DNA of 38,017 nt from Chloroflexota bacterium (GTDB lineage: Bacteria > Chloroflexota > Anaerolineae > UBA1429): contig DUUT01000175.1 in NCBI GenBank assembly GCA_012841405.1, positions 1 to 38,017 on the forward strand, read 5' to 3'. The notes beneath the pieces are model-generated. The model was given only the letters and a program-made list of their open reading frames with translations, had not been told where the DNA came from and searched no databases. Position 1 is the stretch's first letter. Every line of letters starts with the position of its first letter. Shown one piece after another: positions 18,644 to 27,147 of this stretch. The translations under genes and the position numbers were made by a program.

Positions 18644-19570
18644 ATGCCCGAGTTTCCGACCCTCTCGCCGGAGCGCCGGCTGGCGCTCCTCGAGCCGCCC
18701 CAGGGGCCCGTGTCGGTGGTGCTCGATACGGATACGTACAACGAGATCGATGACCAGTTCGCCCTGGTGTATGCCCTCCTGGTGGACACGCTGTCCGTCG
18801 AAGCCGTGTATGCGGCGCCCTTCCATAATCAGCGTTCCACCGGCCCTGCCGACGGCATGGAACGGAGCTATCAGGAGATCCTCCGCATCCTCGATTTCAT
18901 GCAGCATCCAGCCGACGGCTTGGCGTTCCGCGGCGCGGAGCGCTACCTGCCGACGGACAAGACGCCTGTCGCCAGCCCGGCGGCGGAGGACCTGGTGCGG
19001 CGGGCGCGGGCGGCGGGCCCGGAACCCCTCTATGTGCTAGCCCTTGGCGCCATCACCAACGTCGCCTCGGCGCTGCTCATGGCGCCCGATATCGTGGACA
19101 AGGTCGTCGTGGTGTGGTTGGGCGGCCAGCCCTGGTACTGGCCCACGGCGCGCGAGTTCAACCTGCAGCAGGACGTCGCCGCTGCCCAGGTGCTGTTCGA
19201 TTCGGGCGTCCCGCTGGTGCACGTGCCGTGCAAGAACGTGGCGGAGCACCTGCGCAGCACGCTCCCCGAGATGGCGACCTACGTCAAGGGGCGGGGGCGC
19301 GTGGGCGACTATCTCTACACGATCTTTGAGGACTATCATCCCGATCACTTTGCCTACTCCAAGGTGATCTGGGATATCAGCACCGTGGCCTATGTGACCA
19401 ACCCGGAGTGGATCCCCACCGAGCTGCGCCCCGCGCCGATTCTGCGGGACGACGTCACCTGGGCGCCGGAGGATCCGCAGCGGCACGTCATCCGCCAGGC
19501 CTATGACGTTCGGCGTGATGCCGTCTTTGGGGACCTCTTCCGCCGGTTGGCGGCGCGGAGTGGGGCTTGA
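18644..19570 (+). CDS. Nucleoside hydrolase (inosine/uridine-preferring family)
   Basis: The 308-residue enzyme of this family splits the N-glycosidic bond of ribonucleosides using a Ca2+ ion. The N-terminal metal motif is D28-T-D30-TYNE-ID36-D37, the expanded variant of the common DTDxGxDD. Further family features are ALGAITNVASALL and the EFNLQQDVAAAQVLF metal/substrate region. GAGGTGAG lies 5 nt before the ATG. With the isomerase and the downstream ADP-ribosylglycohydrolase it suggests ribose or nucleoside salvage. The stop codon abuts a MITE-like repeat. Confidence 0.88.
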   Translation: MPEFPTLSPERRLALLEPPQGPVSVVLDTDTYNEIDDQFALVYALLVDTLSVEAVYAAPFHNQRSTGPADGMERSYQEILRILDFMQHPADGLAFRGAERYLPTDKTPVASPAAEDLVRRARAAGPEPLYVLALGAITNVASALLMAPDIVDKVVVVWLGGQPWYWPTAREFNLQQDVAAAQVLFDSGVPLVHVPCKNVAEHLRSTLPEMATYVKGRGRVGDYLYTIFEDYHPDHFAYSKVIWDISTVAYVTNPEWIPTELRPAPILRDDVTWAPEDPQRHVIRQAYDVRRDAVFGDLFRRLAARSGA

Positions 19571-19704
19571 GTAGTGTGTGGAGAAAGGGCCACAGCGTCG
19601 TTCTGAGCGTGGCGAGAAACCTTGGCGATGGGCGTCAAGGCCCCTCGCTGACGCTCGGGGCGACATCGTTACGTCGTCGGGTATGTTTTTGAGACACGGC
19701 CTAG
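19569..19704 (-). repeat. CTAG-ended MITE-like interspersed repeat, copy 2
   Basis: This is an inverted copy of the 10224-10361 repeat. The segment 19595-19645 is identical over 51 bp, and the flanks match with scattered changes. The CTAGGCCGTGTCTCA end lies at 19690-19704. The other end has degenerated (GAGTAGTGTGTGG) and overlaps the TGA stop of the nucleoside hydrolase gene by two bases. Confidence 0.75.
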
Positions 19705-19900
19705 GCGCACCGGGGCGCGGGCTGGGCCCCAAACGACGGAGGTGCCAGGGCGCGGGTTACAGCCGGGGGCGCACACGTCCCTAGGCCTGTACCGCGCACC
19801 CTGGCACCCGTCATTGTGCGTCCAACGCGCAGCGCGCGACGGGGGTTTCGCGCGTGCGTGGACAACGCACGCCGTGCCCCTTTTTCCACGCACCCCCTAG
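19701..19900 (+). repeat. Palindrome-rich CTAG-bounded repeat, possible diverged third copy
   Basis: This 200-bp gene-free segment runs from the CTAG of copy 2 to a CTAG at 19897-19900. Its right end (CCGTGCCCCTTTTTCCACG to CTAG) closely resembles the right end of copy 1. The interior is different: it holds a 22-nt inverted repeat with 19 of 22 matches (19741-19762 and 19787-19808) centred on CCTAGG, and an 8-bp GCGTGCGT hairpin. The right CTAG supplies the TAG stop of the LysM gene on the minus strand. Confidence 0.5.
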
Positions 19901-20976
19901 TCGATGCGCTCGAAGCGAAAGCCGATGGTGGCCATGCCGGGTTCGACGCCGTGTATGGGATCGAACACGGCCTTTTGGATCTCGTTGTAGTGGCTCACCT
20001 GGGTGGTGGCCGGCACGCCACCGGCGTTGTAGGCGCCGATGAGCTCGGCCCACTGGTCCTTGTGCAGGTACACCTGCGAGGTGATACTGGCCATCCCCGC
20101 GTGTACCGACTCTTCCCAGCAGACACGGGCGTCGCCGGGGCACGACACCCAGCCCACCTCTTCGCGCAGCTCGACGATCATGCGCCAGTTGGCGCTCCCG
20201 CGGCCCGCCCACGTCCAGATCTCTTGCGCCTTGGCGATTGCCTCGGGTGCGGTCAAAAAGCCCATGAAGGGCCGGTAGCGGTGGCCATCCGGGCCTTGGA
20301 CGTAGAACTCGTTATCGCCGGCGAACTTGAACAGGATGAACCCCGTGCCCCACTCGCCGTTATCCACATCGATCTGCTGGGTGATCCCCAGGGGGGCCGC
20401 CGTAGGCGCCGGCGTGGGGGGCACGGCCGTAGGCTCGGCGGTCGGCGGGACGGGCGTTGGCTCGGTGGGCGCTTCTGTCGGCTCAGCGGTGGGCGGTGCT
20501 GGCGTGTCCGCCTGCTCGGGCGTGGGCGTGGCGTTGGCCGCACCCGCGTCATTCGCCTCCTCGGTGGGCACGGGAAGGACGAGTTCCTGCCCGATGCTCA
20601 GCATGGCATTCGTGCTCAACCCATTCGCTTCCGCGAGCTCGGCGACGCTGAGGCCGTTCGCGTAGGCGATGTGAGAGAGGGTATCGCCCGCCTGGACGAC
20701 GTACGTGCGCGTCGCGGGGGGCGCTTCGGTTGGCTCCGGCGTGTCGACCGGCGTCGCCGTAGCGGGGGGCGTCGCCGTGGCGGCGACCGTGGCCGTGGGA
20801 GGCAGGGCGGTAGCCGTCGGCTCTGGCGTACGCGTGGGGCGCGGCGTGGCTTCCGCGATCTGTGCTACCGGCGTCGCGGGCTCGATGGGCGAAGCCAACG
20901 AGATGAGCTGCATGACGATGACCAGCGCGGCGACGGCGACGGGAACATACCAGAGGCGGAATTTCTGTGAGGCCAT
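19897..20976 (-). CDS. Membrane-anchored LysM protein with Pro/Thr-rich spacers
   Basis: The 359-residue protein has an N-terminal membrane segment (about 10-28), a Pro/Thr/Ala-rich spacer (33-90), one LysM domain (92-137: TYVVQAGDTLSHIAYANGL, SIGQELVLP), a second low-complexity Pro/Thr spacer (138-198) and a C-terminal domain (about 200-359) that I do not recognise. The C-terminal domain has WGTGFILFKFAGDNEFYV and a Cys pair (SCPGDARVC) that could form a disulfide outside the cell. AAGGAG lies 4 nt before the ATG. The stop codon lies in the CTAG end of a repeat. Confidence 0.85.
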   Translation of the reverse strand: MASQKFRLWYVPVAVAALVIVMQLISLASPIEPATPVAQIAEATPRPTRTPEPTATALPPTATVAATATPPATATPVDTPEPTEAPPATRTYVVQAGDTLSHIAYANGLSVAELAEANGLSTNAMLSIGQELVLPVPTEEANDAGAANATPTPEQADTPAPPTAEPTEAPTEPTPVPPTAEPTAVPPTPAPTAAPLGITQQIDVDNGEWGTGFILFKFAGDNEFYVQGPDGHRYRPFMGFLTAPEAIAKAQEIWTWAGRGSANWRMIVELREEVGWVSCPGDARVCWEESVHAGMASITSQVYLHKDQWAELIGAYNAGGVPATTQVSHYNEIQKAVFDPIHGVEPGMATIGFRFERID

Positions 20977-21013
20977 AGAGCTCCTTGCTGTATGCTAGGG
21001 GTCGGATGCCGAC

Positions 21014-21042
21014 ATTGTACCGACAGGAGCGTACAGAACCAA
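21014..21042 (-). promoter_or_regulatory. Promoter for the LysM surface protein gene
   Basis: The minus strand reads TTGGTT, 17 nt, TACAAT, with the DnaA-box cluster starting 35 bp further upstream. Confidence 0.55.
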
Positions 21043-21076
21043 ACGGATGGCGGCGGCCGCGTAATCCCCAGCCCCC

Positions 21077-21138
21077 TGTGGATAACCATCCACAGGCTGT
21101 GGATAACCCCCCTCTCTGGGGATAACTCCTGTGGATAA
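21077..21138 (+). other. Cluster of DnaA boxes
   Basis: Three perfect DnaA boxes, TGTGGATAA, lie at 21077-21085, 21098-21106 and 21130-21138. A one-mismatch box (TGGGGATAA) is at 21117-21125, and an inverted two-mismatch box is at 21086-21094. All strong boxes share one orientation, with start-to-start spacings of 21, 19 and 13 bp. The first box and the inverted one form a 9-bp hairpin. dnaA, dnaN and gyrB are not in the window and no AT-rich unwinding element is obvious. It may be a chromosome-origin part, a DnaA-titration site or DnaA control of the adjacent LysM gene. Confidence 0.7.
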
Positions 21139-21232
21139 CCCGGTGTGGAGTGCGCATCGGCGCGGCAAGGGGGAGCCATGGGGCGAGCCGACTGGTGGGT
21201 ACGGCGGGCATCGCCAATCGGCCTGCGTGCGC

Positions 21233-21520
21233 TTAGCCCACCGCCTGGAGCACGCGCAGCGCCCGGAGCGTCACCCACGCGTTCGGGCGCTTCTTGGGCC
21301 CGAAATCCCCCCACGTCTTGCCGGCATAGTCGTACTCGAGTGCCCAACGGCCCTCATCGTCCTGCTTGTCGCGGATGAGGGCGAGGGCGTTCGCCAGGCG
21401 CGGGTCGGCGCCATGCCTCACGCCGACGAGGTCGCGGAGGGCCAGGTAGCGTACGCCGGGCGTCTCCGTCGTCAGGAGCCACGTAACCGCGTCATTCCAT
21501 TGCGCGTCGCGCCAGGGCAT
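21233..21520 (-). CDS. Short protein resembling a condensed prenyltransferase/cyclase-like repeat protein
   Basis: The 95-residue protein has the pattern AVTWLLTTETPGVRYLALRDL near the N-terminus and ALIRDKQDDEGRWALEY then WVTLRALRVLQ at the C-terminus. These are the beginning and end motifs of longer (about 250-350 residue) alpha-alpha-repeat proteins of the terpene-cyclase-like fold found in many bacteria. Here they are joined directly, so it may be a natural mini-version or an internally deleted relic. The ATG at 21520 has GGGGGGTG 5 nt upstream. Function is unknown. Confidence 0.6.
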   Translation of the reverse strand: MPWRDAQWNDAVTWLLTTETPGVRYLALRDLVGVRHGADPRLANALALIRDKQDDEGRWALEYDYAGKTWGDFGPKKRPNAWVTLRALRVLQAVG

Positions 21521-21630
21521 GGTGTCACCCCCCGTGAGACGCCGCGGCCGCCCGCGATGGCGCGCCGTCGCGGCGCCCGGTCCTATGGATAAGCGCACCA
21601 TTGCGCCGTGGCACGCTGTCGGCAACACCC

Positions 21631-21659
21631 TTGACGCCCACCCCCTCCTGGGGTACAAC
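21631..21659 (+). promoter_or_regulatory. Promoter for the sulfatase gene
   Basis: TTGACG, 17 nt, TACAAC lie 41 nt before the ATG at 21701. Confidence 0.6.
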
Positions 21660-21700
21660 GGCTCCCGTATCGATGCCAACGAAAGGATCGGGCAACCTCG

Positions 21701-23227
21701 ATGAACCTGCTCTATATCACCCTGGATTCCCTCAACCGCCACTTTCTCCCGTGCTATGGTAACGACTGGGTGCAGACGCCCAACATCGATCGGCTGGCGG
21801 CCAAGGGGGTGGTGTTCGACCACCACTACGCGGGCTCGTTACCCTGCATGCCGGCTCGCCGCGAGATGTGGACGGGCACCGAAGAGTTCTGGTGGCGTTG
21901 GTGGGGGCCACTGGAGCCGTGGGACCGCACGTTGGCCTATACCCTGGGGCGCGGCGGGTTCACCTCCCAGCTCATCACCGATCACTACCACTACTTTGAG
22001 TGGGGCGCCCACTCGTTCGAGTACGACTTTGACGGCTATACCGCTGTCCGCGGCCACGAGCACGATAACCACCGTACGCGCCCCTTTGGCGAGGCCCCGG
22101 ATTGGGCGCGGGTGCTGCTGACGCGACGTCCCACCGACGCGCCCATCTATGTGCGCAACGTGCAGGACTATTGGGGCGAGGAGGACTTTTTCTCGCCGCG
22201 GGTGTTCGCGGCGACGGCGCGCTGGCTGCGCGGTGAGCGCCCACCGGAGCCCTGGTACCTCCACGTCGACGCCTTTGATCCCCACGAGCCGTTCCACGTG
22301 CCCGAACCATACCGCTCGATGTACACGGACGATGACTATCGTCGCTACAGCCCCTGGCCGCTGTACGGGCGCGTCGATCGCGGCGCATCGGCGCTGTCGC
22401 CCGAGGAGGTCGCCTGGGTGCGCGCCCAGTACGCCGGCAAGATCACCATGGCCGACCGCTGGCTCGGCCGCGTCCTCGATACGCTCGATGAGCGCGGTCT
22501 GTGGGACGATACCATCGTCGTGCTGACCACTGACCACGGCCACTACCTGGGCGACCATGGCTGGATGGGCAAGCCCCAGTGCCCCATCTATGACACCCTG
22601 GCCCACATCCCGCTGCTCATGTGGTGGCCCGGTTGCGCCTCGGGGACGCGCTGTGATGCCCTCACCCAGACCATCGATCTCTTTCCCACGGTGCTCGACA
22701 TGCTCGGTCAGCCGCTCCCCGACTGGCCCCAGGTCCACGGGCGCTCCTTCGCGCCGGTGCTCCGCGGGGAGCACGCGACGTCGTACGCACCGCCGCAGCG
22801 CGACTATACCATCTCGGGGTACTATGGTGGGCGCGTCGCCGTGCGCTCAGAGGGCTGGACGCTGCTGCGCGCCCACGACCCGAGCCGCGCGCCGCTGTTC
22901 GAGTATACTCATGACCTGCAGGTGCGGGATCGGAGTTGGGCGTGTCGCCGTCGCGATCCCGAGGCGTTCGTGGTGCCCGATCTTGAGGCGGGGCGCTTTA
23001 TCCCCGGGCTGAACATGCCCGTGTGGCGCATCCCCGAGGAGCGGCGGTGGGGCGAACATGCGGACATGCTCTTTGGCCCCGATGACCCGGCCCAGGAGCA
23101 CAACGTGGCTCATGACCACCCCGAGCAGGTGCGGCGCCTCGAGGAGATCCTGCGCCAGCGCATGCGCGAGCGCCACGTCCCCAGCGAGCTCTATGCGCGG
23201 TTGCGCGTCGACGGCGATGGGGCGTGA
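21701..23227 (+). CDS. Sulfatase family hydrolase (formylglycine type)
   Basis: The 508-residue enzyme has the alkaline-phosphatase fold. The N-terminus NLLYITLDSLNRHFLPCYG holds metal-binding D9. C49-M-P-A-R53 is the CxPxR sulfatase signature, in which the Cys is converted to formylglycine by a separate maturation enzyme not in this window. TTDHGHYLGDHG carries further metal ligands. No signal peptide is visible, so it appears cytoplasmic. The substrate (a sulfate or possibly phosphonate ester) is unknown. It is followed after 128 nt by the ADP-ribosylglycohydrolase gene. Confidence 0.9.
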   Translation: MNLLYITLDSLNRHFLPCYGNDWVQTPNIDRLAAKGVVFDHHYAGSLPCMPARREMWTGTEEFWWRWWGPLEPWDRTLAYTLGRGGFTSQLITDHYHYFEWGAHSFEYDFDGYTAVRGHEHDNHRTRPFGEAPDWARVLLTRRPTDAPIYVRNVQDYWGEEDFFSPRVFAATARWLRGERPPEPWYLHVDAFDPHEPFHVPEPYRSMYTDDDYRRYSPWPLYGRVDRGASALSPEEVAWVRAQYAGKITMADRWLGRVLDTLDERGLWDDTIVVLTTDHGHYLGDHGWMGKPQCPIYDTLAHIPLLMWWPGCASGTRCDALTQTIDLFPTVLDMLGQPLPDWPQVHGRSFAPVLRGEHATSYAPPQRDYTISGYYGGRVAVRSEGWTLLRAHDPSRAPLFEYTHDLQVRDRSWACRRRDPEAFVVPDLEAGRFIPGLNMPVWRIPEERRWGEHADMLFGPDDPAQEHNVAHDHPEQVRRLEEILRQRMRERHVPSELYARLRVDGDGA

Positions 23228-23355
23228 TCGCGGTCATGGGGGCCAGGGCAGTAGGCGGCACCCGTAACGCACTCACCAGCACCGCAGCGACCATCGGGGG
23301 CTGACACCATCGCCCGTAATCCACCGCCTTCCCCAAGAGAGACGGAGGGAATCCC

Positions 23356-25467
23356 ATGGCACATCTGCCGACCGACTATGAGGAACGCGTCTACGCCGGC
23401 GTGCTGGGCAAGATCATTGGCGTATACGTCGGGCGCCCCTTTGAGGGCTGGCCCCACGAGCGCATCGTTCAGGAGCTCGGCGCGGTACGCTACTACGTCC
23501 ACGAGCAGCTCGGCAAGCCGCTCATCGTGGCCGACGATGACATCTCGGGGACCTTTGCCTTCCTGCGGGCCATGGCCGATTACGGCGATACCTGGGACCT
23601 CACCCCCGCCCAGATCGGCCAAACCTGGCTGAACTATCTCGTGGAGAAGCGCACCATCCTCTGGTGGGGTGGCATGGGGAACTCGACGGAGCACACCGCC
23701 TACCTCCGGCTCAAGGCGGGCATTCCGGCGCCCGAGAGCGGCTCCATAGCGCTCAACGGCCAGGTGGTGGCGGAGCAGATCGGCGCGCAGATCTTTATCG
23801 ATGGCTGGGCCATGATCGCGCCGGCCGACCCCGAGCGCGCCGCAGACCTGGCCCGTCGCGCGGCCAGCGTCAGTCACGATGGTGAGGCGATCCATGGCGC
23901 CCAGGTCGTGGCCGCCATCGAATCCCAGGCGTTCGTCGAACCGAATATCGACGCCCTGCTGGATGTGGGCATGTCGGTCATCCCCGAGTCCTCGCTCATC
24001 TATCGCCTCATTGCCGACCTGCGGGATTGGCGGAACAAGTACGACGACTGGCACGATACCTTTTACCGCATCGTGGCCAACTATGGCTACGATCGCTATG
24101 GCGGCAACTGCCACATGGTGCCCAACCATGCGCTCATCATTCTGGCGCTGCTCTACTCCAATGACAGCTTTCAGCGGGCGCTGGAGGTGGTCAACACCGC
24201 CGGCTGGGATACGGACTGCAACTCGGGAAACGTGGGCTGCATCATGGGCATCAAGGGTGGGCTCGCGGGGATCGAGGCGGGCCCCGATTTTCGGGGGCCG
24301 GTGGCTGACCGCCTGTGGCTGCCGACGGCGGAGGGCGGACGCACCGTCACGGATGCACTGACGGAGGCGTACGAGATCGTGCGCATGGGCCGTGCCCTGG
24401 CGGGCGAGCCGGCGCCCGCGCCGAAGGACGGCGCGCGCTACCACTTTTCACTGCCGGGTGCCGTGCAGGGGTTCCTGGTGGAGGACAGCCCCGCATCCCG
24501 CGACACGGCGACGCTGGAGAATGTGCCCGGCCGCGGTGAGGGGCACACGCGCGCCTTGGCCATCCGCTACCGCGCCTTGGCGCCTGGGCGGTGCGCGCGC
24601 ATCCTCCGTGAGACCTACCCCGACTATCACCACGACCCGTCCCACGGCTACCGCATGGTGGCCTGTCCCACCCTCTACTCGGGGCAGACGGTGCGGGCGC
24701 GGCTGGTGGCCGATGCGGACAACGCCGGCGCCGTCGTCGCGCGGCTCCTCATCAAGGCCTTTGGCGCCGACGACGCCCTCGAGATGGCCACGGGGCGGCC
24801 GGTGACGCTCATGCCCGGCGCCGCTGAGGAGCTGCGCTGGTGCGTGGAGGCGCCCGTCGGTAGCCCCATCGCCTGGGTGGGCATCGAGCTGCAAGCCCCC
24901 GGCGCGGCGCGGGCAGACGGCGTTGTCTACCTCGACTGGCTCACCTGGTCGGGGGCTCCGGAGCTGGCCCTTGACGCCCCCGCGCACAACGGCACGCGTT
25001 GGCTCGATGCCTGGGTGCAGGCGGTGGACGCGGTCATCCCGGAGCGCGAGCACACCTATCGCCTCATCCAGAACGAAGGCACGGGGCTGCTCATTCGGGG
25101 CACGCGGGATTGGCAGGACTATACCGTGAGCGCCGCGATGACGCCCCACCTCGCGCGGTCGTTCGGCGTCGCGGCGCGGGTGCAGGGCCTCAAGCGCTAC
25201 TACGCCCTGCGGCTCACCGTCGAGGGCTCCGCGCAGCTCGTGCGCGAGCTCGACGGCACGACGGTCCTCGCCGAGGCGCCGTTCGCCTGGGAGCTGTACG
25301 AACCCTACGAGCTGACGTTGACGGTGCGCGGCCAGCGCATCGTCGCGGCGGTGAACGGGGAGCCGCTCCTCACGGCGGAGGACGCCAGCCCCCTCACCGG
25401 CGGCGCCGTCGGCCTGCTCATCGAGGAGGGGCGCGTCGGGGTGGACGGCGTCACTGTGACGCAGTAG
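23356..25467 (+). CDS. ADP-ribosylglycohydrolase family protein with C-terminal lectin-like domain
   Basis: In this 703-residue protein, residues about 10-345 form an ARH domain: GVLGKIIGVYVGRPFEG, a metal-binding D60-D61-D62-ISGTF motif, SVSHDGEAIHGAQ (172-183) and D285-T-D287 in NTAGWDTDCNSGN. The middle (about 370-545) is beta-rich without clear identity. The last 145 residues resemble a LamG/DUF1080-type jelly-roll (DWQDYTVSAAMTPH, YYALRLTV, GEPLLTAED), often used for glycan binding. No signal peptide is evident. Such multidomain ARH proteins may act on ADP-ribosyl groups or on other glycosides. The start has GGAGGG 6 nt upstream. Confidence 0.85.
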   Translation: MAHLPTDYEERVYAGVLGKIIGVYVGRPFEGWPHERIVQELGAVRYYVHEQLGKPLIVADDDISGTFAFLRAMADYGDTWDLTPAQIGQTWLNYLVEKRTILWWGGMGNSTEHTAYLRLKAGIPAPESGSIALNGQVVAEQIGAQIFIDGWAMIAPADPERAADLARRAASVSHDGEAIHGAQVVAAIESQAFVEPNIDALLDVGMSVIPESSLIYRLIADLRDWRNKYDDWHDTFYRIVANYGYDRYGGNCHMVPNHALIILALLYSNDSFQRALEVVNTAGWDTDCNSGNVGCIMGIKGGLAGIEAGPDFRGPVADRLWLPTAEGGRTVTDALTEAYEIVRMGRALAGEPAPAPKDGARYHFSLPGAVQGFLVEDSPASRDTATLENVPGRGEGHTRALAIRYRALAPGRCARILRETYPDYHHDPSHGYRMVACPTLYSGQTVRARLVADADNAGAVVARLLIKAFGADDALEMATGRPVTLMPGAAEELRWCVEAPVGSPIAWVGIELQAPGAARADGVVYLDWLTWSGAPELALDAPAHNGTRWLDAWVQAVDAVIPEREHTYRLIQNEGTGLLIRGTRDWQDYTVSAAMTPHLARSFGVAARVQGLKRYYALRLTVEGSAQLVRELDGTTVLAEAPFAWELYEPYELTLTVRGQRIVAAVNGEPLLTAEDASPLTGGAVGLLIEEGRVGVDGVTVTQ

Positions 25468-25489
25468 CAGTGACGCCGTCACAGTGACG
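25449..25489 (+). terminator. Palindromic hairpin at the end of the ADP-ribosylglycohydrolase gene
   Basis: Two 13-nt arms, CGTCACTGTGACG (25449-25461) and its complement (25477-25489), pair across a 15-nt loop containing the TAG stop. Each arm is itself a near-palindrome, so cruciform or dimeric protein-binding alternatives exist. There is no T-tract. Confidence 0.5.
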
Positions 25490-25504
25490 GGCGCCTGAAG
25501 GGAT

Positions 25505-25581
25505 GGCGGGTGGTGCGTTGCGCGGCACCCGGTCACGCGGCGCAAAGGGCCGGAACGGGCACCGCGTAGCGCACCACCGCC
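25505..25581 (-). terminator. Inverted repeat after the radical SAM gene
   Basis: GGCGGGTGGTGCG at the left and CGCACCACCGCC at the right pair with one bulged G across about 50 nt. The right arm directly abuts the TAG stop of the radical SAM gene. It is likely an mRNA 3' structure. It does not share sequence with the MITE-like repeats. Confidence 0.4.
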
Positions 25582-27063
25582 CTAGACATGCGCCTCACAG
25601 ATACGCCGGAAGTGGAACCCATAGATGGCGTAGGTGATGGCGTTGGGGAAGAGCCTGGGCCGACGGAAGAGGGTCCATAGGAAGAGGCGCCAGAACTCCC
25701 AGCGCTCTCGTCCCCGGATGCCGAGGACATAGATCGAGCGCAGGAAGGCCATCAGCTCGTCGCGCGTGATGCGCGTCCGCACTGTGTGCGACTTGCTGTA
25801 CTCGCGCAGGAAGGTGCGCACGCGGGCATAGTAGGCGCGTGGCGTATAGATCCCCTCGAGGATGCGGCGGTACCCCTCACGGAGCATCTGAGGGTCCATC
25901 TTGGGCACGAAATTCATCGTACTATCGGTGTTATTGCCCGAGAACTGGTCGAGGATCCGCCCCTCCCGCTGGAGGCGTTCGTAGAGGCGCGTGCCGTAGG
26001 GTGCCTGGAGCAGCCCCACCATAGCCGTGACGATGCCGCTGTTCTGGATGAAATCGATCTGCCGCTGAAAGATCGCGGGTGTGTCGCTGTCAAACCCCAC
26101 GATGAACCCGCCCTGCACCTCGAGCCCGGCGCGCTGCATCGTCTTGACCGCCGCGACCAGATCGCGCCCCTTGTTCTGCACCTTGGAGCACTCGGAGAGG
26201 CTGTCCTCGTCCGGCGTCTCGATACCCACAAAGACGGTGGTGAAACCGGCGCGCACCATCAGGTCCATCAGCTCGGCGTCGTCGGCCAGGTTCACCGATG
26301 CCTCCGTCTGGAACGACATCTCCTCTTTATCCTGGCGCCAGGCGATGAGCGCAGGCAGGATCTCCTCCTTGAGCTTGCGCTTGTTGCCGATAAAGTTGTC
26401 GTCGACAAAGAACACGCCCCCGCGCCACCCCGCCGCATAGAGCGCGTCCAGCTCTGTCAGGATCTGCTCCGCCGATTTACAGCGTGGCACGTGCCCAAGC
26501 ATGGCGGTGATGTTGCAGAAATCGCAGTTGAAGGGGCAGCCGCGCGAGTACTGGATGCACATGGTCGCATAGTGGCGCAGGTCGATGAGGTCCCACCGCG
26601 GCACGGGCGTACTCGCCAGATCGGCGTAGGCGGTGGTGCTGTAGATGCGCCGTGGGGTGCCCGCCTCGAGGTCGTGCAGGAACGCGGGGAGGGTGATTTC
26701 GGCCTCGTTGAGCACAAAGTGGTCCACCTGCTCGAGGCGCTCCTCTTCGGCCAGGAAGAGCGGCCCGCCGGCCACGATGGTGGCTCCCAGCTCTTTGCAG
26801 CGCGCTACGACCCGATGCGTCGCGTCGCGCTGCGCCACCATGGCGCTGATGAACACGTAATCTGCCCAGACGATGTCGTGCCGCGTGAGGGGTTGGACGT
26901 TCATGTCCACGAGGCTTACCTCCCACTCCTGGGGCAGGAGCGCGGCGACGGTGAGGAGGCCGAGGGGCGGCATGCTCGCCTTCTTGCTGATGAACTTGAG
27001 CGCATGCCGAAAGCTCCAGAAGGTATCGGGGAACTCGGGGTACACCATCAGTACACGCGTCAC
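25582..27063 (-). CDS. B12-binding radical SAM protein (DUF4070/HpnP-like)
   Basis: In this 493-residue protein, the N-terminal B12-binding domain (about 1-140) has VLMVYPEFPDTFW, SMPPLGLLTVAALLP, VSLVDMNV and IVAGGPLF. The radical SAM core holds the 4Fe-4S ligands C176, C180, C183 (SRGCPFNCDFC), then FFVDDNFIGNK, FVGIETPDE and GGFIVGFDSDTP. A DUF4070-type C-terminal region follows. The whole resembles the hopanoid C-2 methylase HpnP and its relatives, which add methyl groups to unreactive carbons. No hopanoid genes are in the window, so the substrate is open. The GTG start at 27063 follows GGAGG by 5 nt. The ATG at 27084 is less likely. Confidence 0.88.
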   Translation of the reverse strand: MTRVLMVYPEFPDTFWSFRHALKFISKKASMPPLGLLTVAALLPQEWEVSLVDMNVQPLTRHDIVWADYVFISAMVAQRDATHRVVARCKELGATIVAGGPLFLAEEERLEQVDHFVLNEAEITLPAFLHDLEAGTPRRIYSTTAYADLASTPVPRWDLIDLRHYATMCIQYSRGCPFNCDFCNITAMLGHVPRCKSAEQILTELDALYAAGWRGGVFFVDDNFIGNKRKLKEEILPALIAWRQDKEEMSFQTEASVNLADDAELMDLMVRAGFTTVFVGIETPDEDSLSECSKVQNKGRDLVAAVKTMQRAGLEVQGGFIVGFDSDTPAIFQRQIDFIQNSGIVTAMVGLLQAPYGTRLYERLQREGRILDQFSGNNTDSTMNFVPKMDPQMLREGYRRILEGIYTPRAYYARVRTFLREYSKSHTVRTRITRDELMAFLRSIYVLGIRGRERWEFWRLFLWTLFRRPRLFPNAITYAIYGFHFRRICEAHV

Positions 27064-27147
27064 GGCAACCTCCTCCGCACACACCGTCTACACTCTCACC
27101 CCGGGCGGGCACGCTCCGTGCGCCAGGCGTGCTTCCAGGGGCGAGCC

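Noticed and set aside
25505..25585. A further copy of the CTAG-ended repeat at the radical SAM stop codon
   Set aside because: The inverted repeat abuts a CTAG but shares no sequence with the MITE-like copies. CTAG at TAG stops is common here simply because many genes end in C-TAG.
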